A stretch of DNA of 64,000 nt from Maribellus sp. CM-23 (lineage in GTDB: Bacteria > Bacteroidota > Bacteroidia > Bacteroidales > Prolixibacteraceae): contig NZ_JADWYJ010000005.1 in the NCBI RefSeq assembly GCF_021354595.1, positions 310,001 through 374,000 of the forward strand, written 5' to 3'. The notes under the pieces are model-generated. The model made no database searches. It was not told where the DNA came from and was given only the letters and a program-made list of their open reading frames with translations. A program made the translations under genes and the position numbers. This document shows positions 54,970 through 62,149 of this stretch, one piece after another (the stretch's first letter is position 1; each line of letters starts with the position of its first letter).

Positions 54970-56622
54970 ATGCAGCTACTCGATTATACACTGGGCCAGA
55001 TGCTGGAAAAGTGGGCCTACGAAACTCCCGACCATGATTTTATTGTATACCCGGATCGCGACCTGCGTTTTTCATACAAGCAGTTTAACGACCGTGTAGA
55101 TCAGTTGGCCAAAGGCCTGCTGTTTATTGGTATTCGTCCGGGCGATAAAGTGGGTATCTGGGCTAAAAACGTACCCGACTGGACAACCCTGATGTTTGCC
55201 ACGGCAAAAATAGGAGCCGTTTTGGTGACCATTAATACCAATTACAAGCTGTCGGAGATCGAGTATATTCTGCACAACGCTGACTTGCAATCACTCTTTT
55301 TGGTAGATGGTTACCGCGACAGTGATTATGTGCAAATGATTTTTGATTTGGTTCCTGAATTAAAAACGCAGGCACGTGGCGAACTTCGCAGCGAAAAGTT
55401 TCCCAAACTGCGTAACGTTGGTTTTGTTGGGCAGCAGAAACACCGGGGGATGTACAACACCTCCGAACTTATTCTTCTGGGAAATCACATTGACGACCTG
55501 GAGCTGGAAAGTGTAAAGGAAACGGTTGCCTGTCACGATGTGGTGAACATGCAGTATACTTCGGGTACCACCGGATTTCCAAAAGGAGTGATGTTGTCGC
55601 ATCATAATATTCTGAACAACGGATTTGCTACCGGCGAGTGTATGAAATATACGCAAAAGGACCGGCTGCTGGTGTGTGTGCCACTCTTTCATTGTTTTGG
55701 ATGTGTACTGGCGGTTTGTTCCATTGTTACCCACGGAGCCACTTTGGTTTTTACCGAAGATTTTGATCCCTTGATGGTATTGGCTTCTGTTCAGAAAGAA
55801 AAGTGCACCGCATTGTACGGTGTTCCTACCATGTTTATTGCCGAGTTAAATCACCCGATGTTTGATATGTTCGACCTCTCGTCGTTGCGCACTGGGATTA
55901 TGGCGGGTGCACTTTGCCCGATTGAAACCATGCGGCAGGTGATGGAAAAGATGAACATGAAAGATGTTATTGTGGTGTACGGTCTTACCGAGTCTTCTCC
56001 GGGAATGACTGCAACGCGTACACATAATTCGCCCGAGGTACGTGCAACCACTGTTGGTTTTGAATACCCCAATGTGGAGGTGAAGATTGTAAATCCGGAA
56101 ACCGGCAAACTTTGCAGGCAGGGAGAGCAGGGAGAGATTTGCTGCCGCGGCTACAATGTGATGAAAGGATATTATAACAATCCGGAAGCCACCGCAAATG
56201 TTATTGACGCAGAAGGATGGCTGCATTCGGGCGATTTGGCTGTGAAAACAGAAGATGGCTTTTACCGGATCACCGGACGAATCAAGGATATGATCATCCG
56301 GGGAGGGGAAAATATTTACCCACGCGAAATTGAAAACTATTTGTTTCAGATCCCTCAGATTGAAGCCGTGGAAGTTGCCGGAGTTCCCAGCAAAAAGTAC
56401 GGAGAGGAAGTGGGGGCTTTTATTAAAGTAAAAGCAGGCCAGCAGTTAACCGAGGAAGAAGTGGTTGACTTTTGCAGAGGGAAGATCGCACGTTTTAAGA
56501 TTCCCCGTTATATCTTTTTTGTTGAAGAGTTTCCGATGACTGCCAGCGGAAAGATTCAAAAGTATAAATTGAGTGAGTTGTCGCTGGAATTGTGCAAAAA
56601 GAAAGGAATAGACATTATCTAG
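54970..56622 (+). CDS. AMP-forming acyl-CoA synthetase (AMP-binding protein)
   Basis: 550 aa. ANL superfamily: YTSGTTGFPKG phosphate-binding motif (about 197-207), VYGLTESSPGMT (about 336-347), GWLHSGDLAVKTEDGFY (about 416-432), GRIKDMIIRGGENIYP hinge and A8 motif (about 436-451), and the C-terminal catalytic Lys in MTASGKIQKY (about 525-534). Activates a carboxylic acid, probably a medium or long fatty acid, to its CoA thioester via an acyl-AMP. In an operon with the XRE-cupin regulator. Confidence 0.93.
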   Translation: MQLLDYTLGQMLEKWAYETPDHDFIVYPDRDLRFSYKQFNDRVDQLAKGLLFIGIRPGDKVGIWAKNVPDWTTLMFATAKIGAVLVTINTNYKLSEIEYILHNADLQSLFLVDGYRDSDYVQMIFDLVPELKTQARGELRSEKFPKLRNVGFVGQQKHRGMYNTSELILLGNHIDDLELESVKETVACHDVVNMQYTSGTTGFPKGVMLSHHNILNNGFATGECMKYTQKDRLLVCVPLFHCFGCVLAVCSIVTHGATLVFTEDFDPLMVLASVQKEKCTALYGVPTMFIAELNHPMFDMFDLSSLRTGIMAGALCPIETMRQVMEKMNMKDVIVVYGLTESSPGMTATRTHNSPEVRATTVGFEYPNVEVKIVNPETGKLCRQGEQGEICCRGYNVMKGYYNNPEATANVIDAEGWLHSGDLAVKTEDGFYRITGRIKDMIIRGGENIYPREIENYLFQIPQIEAVEVAGVPSKKYGEEVGAFIKVKAGQQLTEEEVVDFCRGKIARFKIPRYIFFVEEFPMTASGKIQKYKLSELSLELCKKKGIDII

Positions 56623-56835
56623 CTTTTGACCTCTGATAGAACACAGAAACTGCCTTTATGACGCTGTTATGGGAGAAAATAATTATGTTTACGATCTGAT
56701 TTAGTCGTCGGGTTATATCCCCACGAAGTGTCATTAATGCCCAAATCTGATATTGCTCATGTTTTTCAGCGGTAAAAAATAACATCTTCGTTTACTGTTA
56801 GTTAAAGATGTCTTTTAAAAATATTTGATATTGAG

Positions 56836-56911
56836 TACTATTATACGAAGGGTAATAGTATGAAGACACCCAGAGTGTCGGGCCGGCTGTCGGAAGACTG
56901 CCGGCTTTTTT
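56836..56911 (+). ncRNA. Candidate structured RNA: three hairpins ending in a terminator
   Basis: TACTATTA/TAATAGTA (56836-56860), GACAC-CCAGA-GTGTC (56865-56879) and GCCGGC-T-GTC / GAC-T-GCCGGC (56882-56905) follow each other almost without gaps, then six T. The stretch lies upstream of the pyrH promoter, so it is either the 3' end of the acyl-CoA synthetase transcript or a separate small RNA. The rest of the gap 56623-56835 holds no gene. Confidence 0.35.
56882..56911 (+). terminator. Intrinsic terminator upstream of pyrH
   Basis: Stem GCCGGC-T-GTC with GGAA loop and T-run 56906-56911. Separates the acyl-CoA synthetase transcript from pyrH. Confidence 0.9.
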
Positions 56912-56934
56912 GTGCCAAAAAAGGAAAACTATTT

Positions 56935-56942
56935 TAACTTTG
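56935..56942 (+). promoter_or_regulatory. Bacteroidota promoter of pyrH
   Basis: TAACTTTG fits TAnnTTTG exactly. A TTTG at 56909-56912 could be the -33 box (spacer 22). The ATG is 22 bp downstream of the -7 box. Confidence 0.6.
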
Positions 56943-56964
56943 TCGGGCAATTAAAATAAAACTC

Positions 56965-57675
56965 ATGGCGAAATACAAACGCATCCTTTTAAAGCTGAGT
57001 GGTGAGTCACTAATGGGAGATCAGCAATACGGAATTGACCAAAGCCGCTTAAATGATTACGCAGAGCAGATAGCTGCTTTGGTGAAGAGTGGCGTAGAGG
57101 TAGGTATTGTAATTGGGGGCGGAAACATATTTCGTGGTCTAAGCGGGGCTGCAAAAGGTTTTGACCGCGTAAAAGGCGATCAGATGGGAATGCTGGCGAC
57201 GGTAATTAATAGCCTGGCATTGAATTCTGCATTGATCAATGCCGGAGTTCGGTCAAGGGTGATGACTGCTATTCGCATGGAGCCGGTTGGCGAGTATTAT
57301 TCAAAAGAAAACGCGGTTGATGCATTGGCAAAAGGCGAGGTTGTCATTATATCGGCAGGTACGGGAAATCCGTATTTTACCACCGATACCGCCAGTGCTT
57401 TGCGCGGAATTGAAATTGAAGCGGATGTTATGTTAAAAGGTACCCGGGTGGATGGAATTTATTCGGCCGATCCCGAGAAAGACGCTTCAGCAACCAAATT
57501 CGAAAGCATCACTTTTGACGAGATCTATGCGCGCAATTTGCGAATAATGGATTTGACCGCGACAACTTTGTGTAAGGAAAACAATTTGCCTATCCTGGTT
57601 TTTAATATGGATCAAAAAGGTAATTTGCAAAGAGTTATGAATGGGGAGCCAATTGGAACGATTGTGCATAACTGA
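56965..57675 (+). CDS. pyrH: UMP kinase
   Basis: 236 aa, usual bacterial size. Phosphorylates UMP to UDP for pyrimidine nucleotide supply; hexameric amino-acid-kinase fold. Signatures: LLKLSGESLMGDQQYGID (residues 8-25), IGGGNIFRG (about 51-59), KGDQMGMLATVINSLAL (about 71-87), SAGTGNPYFTTDTASALRG (about 131-149), LKGTRVDGIYSADP. Followed by frr after 107 bp, the common pyrH-frr pair; frr nevertheless has its own promoter-like box. Confidence 0.97.
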   Translation: MAKYKRILLKLSGESLMGDQQYGIDQSRLNDYAEQIAALVKSGVEVGIVIGGGNIFRGLSGAAKGFDRVKGDQMGMLATVINSLALNSALINAGVRSRVMTAIRMEPVGEYYSKENAVDALAKGEVVIISAGTGNPYFTTDTASALRGIEIEADVMLKGTRVDGIYSADPEKDASATKFESITFDEIYARNLRIMDLTATTLCKENNLPILVFNMDQKGNLQRVMNGEPIGTIVHN

Positions 57676-57737
57676 TTCGGGTTTATTTGAATTGGGAATA
57701 AATTATTTAAAAAATTTTCGCGTTTATATATTTTTTC

Positions 57738-57745
57738 TATATTTG
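57738..57745 (+). promoter_or_regulatory. Bacteroidota -7 element upstream of frr
   Basis: TATATTTG fits TAnnTTTG, 37 bp before the ATG. Confidence 0.55.
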
Positions 57746-57782
57746 CTAACAATCCACGGTTGGTAATACAGTGTTTTAACTA

Positions 57783-58346
57783 ATGCAAGAGGAAGTAGAA
57801 TTCGTTTTAGACGTCTGTAAAGAGAAGATGGGGGGAGCAGTTGGGCACCTCGAAAAGGAGCTGGTTCACATTAGAGCAGGAAAAGCTTCACCAGCCATGT
57901 TGGATGGCGTTCATGTAGAATATTATGGAAGTTTGGTACCGCTAAGTCAGGTATCAAATGTGAGTACACCCGATGCAAGAACAATTGCAATTCAACCTTG
58001 GGAAAAGAAATTGATTCCTGAAATTGAAAAGGCAATCATGGCAGCTAATTTGGGTTTTAATCCGGATAACAACGGAGATATCATTCGAATTAACATTCCT
58101 GTATTGACAGAAGAAAGAAGGAGAAGCTTGGTAAAACAGGCGCATCAGGAAGGTGAAAATGCCAAAATCAGTGTACGGTCAGCAAGAAAAGATGCCAACG
58201 ACACCCTGAAGAAATTACAAAAAGATGGGTTGTCGGAAGATATCCAAAAGGATGCCGAGGCAGAAGTACAAAAAATGACTGACAACTATTCGAAGAAGAT
58301 CGATTCTTTAGTGGAAGCTAAAGAAAAAGATATAATGACTATTTAA
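57783..58346 (+). CDS. frr: Ribosome recycling factor
   Basis: 187 aa, family-typical. Splits post-termination ribosomes together with EF-G. Three-helix domain at both ends (LEKELVHIRAGKASPAML, about 24-41; EERRRSLVKQAHQEGENAK, about 109-127; RSARKDANDTLKKLQKDG) and the small beta domain in between (VEYYGSLVPLSQVSNV, about 46-61; IAIQPWEK). A terminator follows 55 bp after the stop. Confidence 0.97.
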   Translation: MQEEVEFVLDVCKEKMGGAVGHLEKELVHIRAGKASPAMLDGVHVEYYGSLVPLSQVSNVSTPDARTIAIQPWEKKLIPEIEKAIMAANLGFNPDNNGDIIRINIPVLTEERRRSLVKQAHQEGENAKISVRSARKDANDTLKKLQKDGLSEDIQKDAEAEVQKMTDNYSKKIDSLVEAKEKDIMTI

Positions 58347-58400
58347 TTGTTTCTAGTTTTCTGTTTTCTGAACATTGTTTAATTGTTTTCATGGCTTTGA

Positions 58401-58429
58401 GGCAGCTTGTAGAAGCTGCCTTTTTTTTT
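58401..58429 (+). terminator. Intrinsic terminator after frr
   Basis: GGCAGCTT (58401-58408), loop GTAG, AAGCTGCC (58413-58420), nine T. Confidence 0.92.
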
Positions 58430-58505
58430 GCCTTTTTTTATCTTGGGATTTGTTTTCCCGGGGGCTGTCACGAAAAACGGGAGGAGGAGTGTACTTCGCT
58501 TCATA

Positions 58506-58540
58506 AACAAAAAATCCGCAGAAGCGTACCTCCACGGATT
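58506..58540 (-). terminator. Probable terminator of the glycerophosphodiesterase gene
   Basis: On the minus strand AATCCG (58540-58535) and CGGATT (58518-58513) enclose a 16-nt loop and are followed by a T-run (A-run 58507-58512 on the plus strand), 41 bp after the stop at 58581. Confidence 0.65.
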
Positions 58541-58580
58541 CTATAAATATCATTGAAATCTTTTGGTTTATTTCCTGTCG

Positions 58581-59360
58581 TTATAGCCTGGACATTTCCT
58601 CTTTCAGCCATTTTGGGCGGTTGGTTGTGATGCCTTTCACGCCAAGGTCAGCAAGTCGTTTGGCTTCTGCCGGATCATCTACTGTCCAGGTTAATACTTC
58701 GAGGTTCAGTTTTTCGGCAGCTGCGATTACGTCCTTGTCGATAATGGAATGTTGCAAGTTCACTCCGACCAGTTTGTTGGCGGCAGCTTCTTCCATTTTG
58801 TTGCTTAATCCTTTTTTTGAAGAACTTAGCCAGTAGCATTTATTGGCAGGAAATGCTTTTTGCGCTTTAACAATGGCATCCCAGTTAAAGCTGATAAATA
58901 CAATTTGATCCTGTTTGCTACTTCCCTCCAGGATGCGCTCCAGTGCCGGAATTACTTCGGCACCACATTTTATCTCCACCACCAGCTTTTTCCCGGTCGG
59001 AATGGTTTGAATGACTTCTGACAAATACGGGATTTTTTCTCCTTTAAATTCTTCTCCTTTCCAGATGCCCGCATCCTGGTCGCGAAGCAGGATAGATGGT
59101 GTTGATTTTATTTCCAGGTTCTTTTTTCCGTTGCAGGTACGTTTGGTGTCCTTGTCGTGAATAACCATTACGCGGTTGTCTTTGGCAAGATGAATGTCAA
59201 TCTCCACCGCATCGGCGCCGAGTTCCCACGCCAGGTTGACCGCTGCCAGTGTGTTTTCCGGAGCCAGGTACGAAGCCCCGCGGTGTGCAATAAAAGTACT
59301 TTGTGCCATAAGGTTGTATCCAAGAACAACGAATAATACGATAGAAATGATTGTCTTCAT
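58581..59360 (-). CDS. Glycerophosphodiester phosphodiesterase, secreted
   Basis: 259 aa. Signal peptide MKTIISIVLFVVLGYNLMAQ, so periplasmic. GDPD TIM-barrel family: hydrolyses glycerophosphodiesters to glycerol-3-phosphate and an alcohol. Motifs: IAHRGASYLAPENT (about 24-37) with catalytic His, DAVEIDIHLAKDNRVMVIHD (about 50-69) with metal-binding Glu/Asp and second His, VVEIKCG (about 127-133), LTWTVDDPAEAKRLADLG near the C-terminus. Monocistronic. Confidence 0.94.
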   Translation of the reverse strand: MKTIISIVLFVVLGYNLMAQSTFIAHRGASYLAPENTLAAVNLAWELGADAVEIDIHLAKDNRVMVIHDKDTKRTCNGKKNLEIKSTPSILLRDQDAGIWKGEEFKGEKIPYLSEVIQTIPTGKKLVVEIKCGAEVIPALERILEGSSKQDQIVFISFNWDAIVKAQKAFPANKCYWLSSSKKGLSNKMEEAAANKLVGVNLQHSIIDKDVIAAAEKLNLEVLTWTVDDPAEAKRLADLGVKGITTNRPKWLKEEMSRL

Positions 59361-59416
59361 GCTATTGTTTTGTGTCGAATGTAACGATAATTTTAGCGAA
59401 TGTAAACGTAAAAATG

Positions 59417-59424
59417 TAGTTTTG
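59417..59424 (+). promoter_or_regulatory. Bacteroidota -7 element upstream of the acyltransferase gene
   Basis: TAGTTTTG fits TAnnTTTG. The ATG at 59487 is 62 bp downstream. Confidence 0.45.
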
Positions 59425-59486
59425 AGACCACTTTTACGTCAAATTTAAAAGTATTTAACAGCATTAATACTTCTCCCTGTTTTTAA

Positions 59487-60422
59487 ATGACAACAACAAA
59501 TACAAGAAGTCAGGATCCCACAGGTTGGTTGACCAACGCATTGAACAAATGTGTGGTTTTGCTTTTGAAAGGAATAGCACTTTTGCCTTTTAGGGTTTTG
59601 TATTTTTTGTCTGATTTGGTTTACCTGCTGCTAAAACATATTATCAGGTACCGTAGTGCTGTGATCCTGGAAAATCTTCAGACTGCCTTTCCTGAAAAAA
59701 TACACGATGAAATTCTTCAATTGCGAAACCGCTTCTACAAGCATTTGGCCGACGTTTTTATAGAGTCGGTGAAGCTGCATTATATGACTCCTGCACAGAT
59801 GCAGAAGAGGGTGCGTTTTGTGGGAGTCGAGGAAATGAACCGGTTCGCAGAATTGGGGAAGGGAGTCATTGTGCTGGCTTATCATTACAACAATTGGGAG
59901 TGGGGAAGTTATCTCCAAAAGTTGTCAAAGCATCGTATTCTGATGGTTTACAATAAAATGAGGGATAACCAGCCAATGGATGATTTTTTGCTGCATTCGC
60001 GCGAGAAATGGGGCGGGCGGGCTGTGCAAATGGGGCGGGCTGCAAAAGTTGCGTTCGATGAAGTAAAAAAAGGAGTACCTACTTTGTTGTGGCTGGTGGC
60101 CGACCAAAGTGCATTGGCCGAATTGGGTTCGTGGGCCACGTTTCTGAACCGTGAAGCTGCCTTTTTTACCGGTCCCGAAAAGATCGCACGAAAAACCAAT
60201 CAACCCGTATTTTTTCAGAAAGTAAGAAAAGTAGGGAGGGGCAAGTACGAATATGAATTCTCGCTGATGGTAGAAGAACCCGCCAAGGCTGCTCCCAATG
60301 AGATTTTGCTTACCTATATTCGCAAAATGGAAGAGGCCATACACGAGGCACCCGAATATTATTTGTGGAGCCACCGGCGCTGGAAACACAAACGGCCGGA
60401 AGGGGTTGAGTTGAAGATATAG
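59487..60422 (+). CDS. LpxL/HtrB-like lysophospholipid acyltransferase (lipid A acyltransferase family)
   Basis: 311 aa. N-terminal hydrophobic anchor (about 25-55, VVLLLKGIALLPFRVLYFLS) and the LPLAT fold with the H-x4-E motif in LAYHYNNWEW (about 130-139), WLVADQSA (about 205-212), FFTGPEKIARKTNQPVFF (about 227-244) and a C-terminal YLWSHRRWKHKRP, typical of LpxL-type proteins. Adds a secondary acyl chain to lipid A precursors at the inner membrane; ornithine-lipid or phospholipid acylation are alternatives. Confidence 0.9.
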   Translation: MTTTNTRSQDPTGWLTNALNKCVVLLLKGIALLPFRVLYFLSDLVYLLLKHIIRYRSAVILENLQTAFPEKIHDEILQLRNRFYKHLADVFIESVKLHYMTPAQMQKRVRFVGVEEMNRFAELGKGVIVLAYHYNNWEWGSYLQKLSKHRILMVYNKMRDNQPMDDFLLHSREKWGGRAVQMGRAAKVAFDEVKKGVPTLLWLVADQSALAELGSWATFLNREAAFFTGPEKIARKTNQPVFFQKVRKVGRGKYEYEFSLMVEEPAKAAPNEILLTYIRKMEEAIHEAPEYYLWSHRRWKHKRPEGVELKI

Positions 60423-60446
60423 TCCGTCAGGTTTACGAGTAACAAC

Positions 60447-60480
60447 AAAAAAGGCCGTTTCAGTTTACCTGAACCAGCCT
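60447..60480 (-). terminator. Probable terminator downstream of gltD
   Basis: On the minus strand GGCTGGTTCAG, a short loop, CTGAAACGGCC, then six T. It is 203 bp beyond the gltD stop and also just after the acyltransferase stop on the other strand. The stretch 60481-60682 shows no gene. Confidence 0.6.
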
Positions 60481-60682
60481 CTTTCCGTAATTTCTTCCAG
60501 GGGCCATTGCTCCGGCCCAGGTAAAAACCATTATAAGAATTAAAATTTTGCCTAAAAAAAGGGGAACCTGGCTTTATCACGTTCTGGTCAAGGAATAGTG
60601 ATTAGTTAGGAAATTTCCTGTTGCCCGGCTCCCCCTGAAAAAACTGCACTATATGATTCTTAATCCAAATCCATCGTGTTAA

Positions 60683-62104
60683 TTATTTCCGAAGAAAAGC
60701 ATCTACGTTTTCTGCCACTACTTTACCGGCCTGAATAGCATGTACCACAAGGCTTGCTCCACGTTCAATATCTCCTGCTGCAAATACCTTGTCGACCGAT
60801 GTCTGTTTTTGTTCATCTACTTTTACGTTTCCGCGCGGATCGTATTCAACTCCCAGGCTGTCGAGTAAACCGTTGTGAACAGGTTGTGTGAAACCCATCG
60901 AAAGCAAGGCCAAATCAACGTCCACAATCTCTGTGGTTCCTTCCACTTCTGTCATTTTCCAACGGCCGGCATCGTCTTTTGTCCATTCTACCTGAACGAT
61001 TTCCGCTTGTTTCAGTACTCCGTTTTCGCCAATAAAGCGTTTGGTGTTCAGGCTCCAGCGGCGGTTGCATCCTTCCAAATGAGAACTGGAAGTACGCAAT
61101 GTGTTGGGCCAATAGGGCCAAGGATTGTTGTTGTCTCTTTTTTCAGAAGGCTTGGGTAAAATTTCGATCTGGGTTACAGAACTTGCTTTTTGCCTGATGG
61201 AAGTACCCACACAGTCAGACCCTGTGTCTCCACCTCCGATTACCAGTACATTTTTACCTTCAGCCAGAATTCTTTCGTTAGCTTTGATCTCCTGACCTGC
61301 CACCACTTTGTTTTGCTGGGTGAGGAAATCCATTGCATAATAAACCCCTTTTAAATCGCGGCCTTCCACTTCCAGGTTACGTGGTTGCTCGGCTCCGATG
61401 GCCAGAACAACCGCATCAAAATCTTTCAGCAATTGTTCTTTGGAGATATCGACACCTACGTTTGCATTGGTTTTGAAATCAATGCCTTCGTCAACAAATA
61501 AGGCTAAACGACGATCGATGATCCGTTTGTTGAGTTTGAAATCCGGGATGCCGTAGCGAAGTAATCCGCCAATCGCATCATTTTTTTCAAATACGGTAAC
61601 AGAATGACCGGCACGGTTTAGTAGGTCGGCTGCCGACAATCCGGCAGGTCCTGAACCAATAACCGCTACTTTTTTACCGGTTCTTGTCAGCGGAGGGTTG
61701 GCCACTACAATACCGGCATCAAAGGCCTGTTCTACGGTAGCGCATTCGTTTTCGCGGATGGTAACCGCTTCGTCGTGAATGGCCAACACACACGATTTCT
61801 CGCAGGGTGCCGGGCAAATCCTTCCTGTAATTTCAGGAAAACTGTTGGTTGAATGCAATATGTAATAAGCTTCTGCTTTGTTGCCGCGGTAAACAGCATC
61901 CTGCCATTCCGGAATTTTGCTCCCCACCGGGCAACCCCAGTGGCAAAACGGAATGCCGCAATCCATACAACGCGATGCCTGTAGCTTCCGGTCTTTCTCG
62001 TTCAGTGTTTGTTCAACTTCACCATAGTCGAAGATCCTTTCCTCCTTCGGACGATAGCCTGCTTCGATGCGGCCAACTGTCATAAATCCTTTTGGGTCTC
62101 CCAT
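60683..62104 (-). CDS. gltD: Glutamate synthase (NADPH) small subunit
   Basis: 473 aa. Transfers electrons from NAD(P)H via FAD and Fe-S clusters to the large subunit, which makes two glutamates from glutamine and 2-oxoglutarate. Visible: CMDCGIPFCHWGCP (about 46-59) and CPAPCEKSCV (about 97-106) Fe-S cysteines, FAD-binding IGSGPAGLSAADLL (about 149-162) with VFEKNDAIGGLLRYGIP, NADPH-binding VIGGGDTGSDCVG (about 286-298), and a C-terminal FAAGDIERGASLVVHAI FAD motif. Lies 45 bp downstream of gltB in the same operon. Confidence 0.96.
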   Translation of the reverse strand: MGDPKGFMTVGRIEAGYRPKEERIFDYGEVEQTLNEKDRKLQASRCMDCGIPFCHWGCPVGSKIPEWQDAVYRGNKAEAYYILHSTNSFPEITGRICPAPCEKSCVLAIHDEAVTIRENECATVEQAFDAGIVVANPPLTRTGKKVAVIGSGPAGLSAADLLNRAGHSVTVFEKNDAIGGLLRYGIPDFKLNKRIIDRRLALFVDEGIDFKTNANVGVDISKEQLLKDFDAVVLAIGAEQPRNLEVEGRDLKGVYYAMDFLTQQNKVVAGQEIKANERILAEGKNVLVIGGGDTGSDCVGTSIRQKASSVTQIEILPKPSEKRDNNNPWPYWPNTLRTSSSHLEGCNRRWSLNTKRFIGENGVLKQAEIVQVEWTKDDAGRWKMTEVEGTTEIVDVDLALLSMGFTQPVHNGLLDSLGVEYDPRGNVKVDEQKQTSVDKVFAAGDIERGASLVVHAIQAGKVVAENVDAFLRK

Positions 62105-62149
62105 ATCTTTGTTCCTCTTTTTTCGATTTTTGATAATTGTAACTAATCT

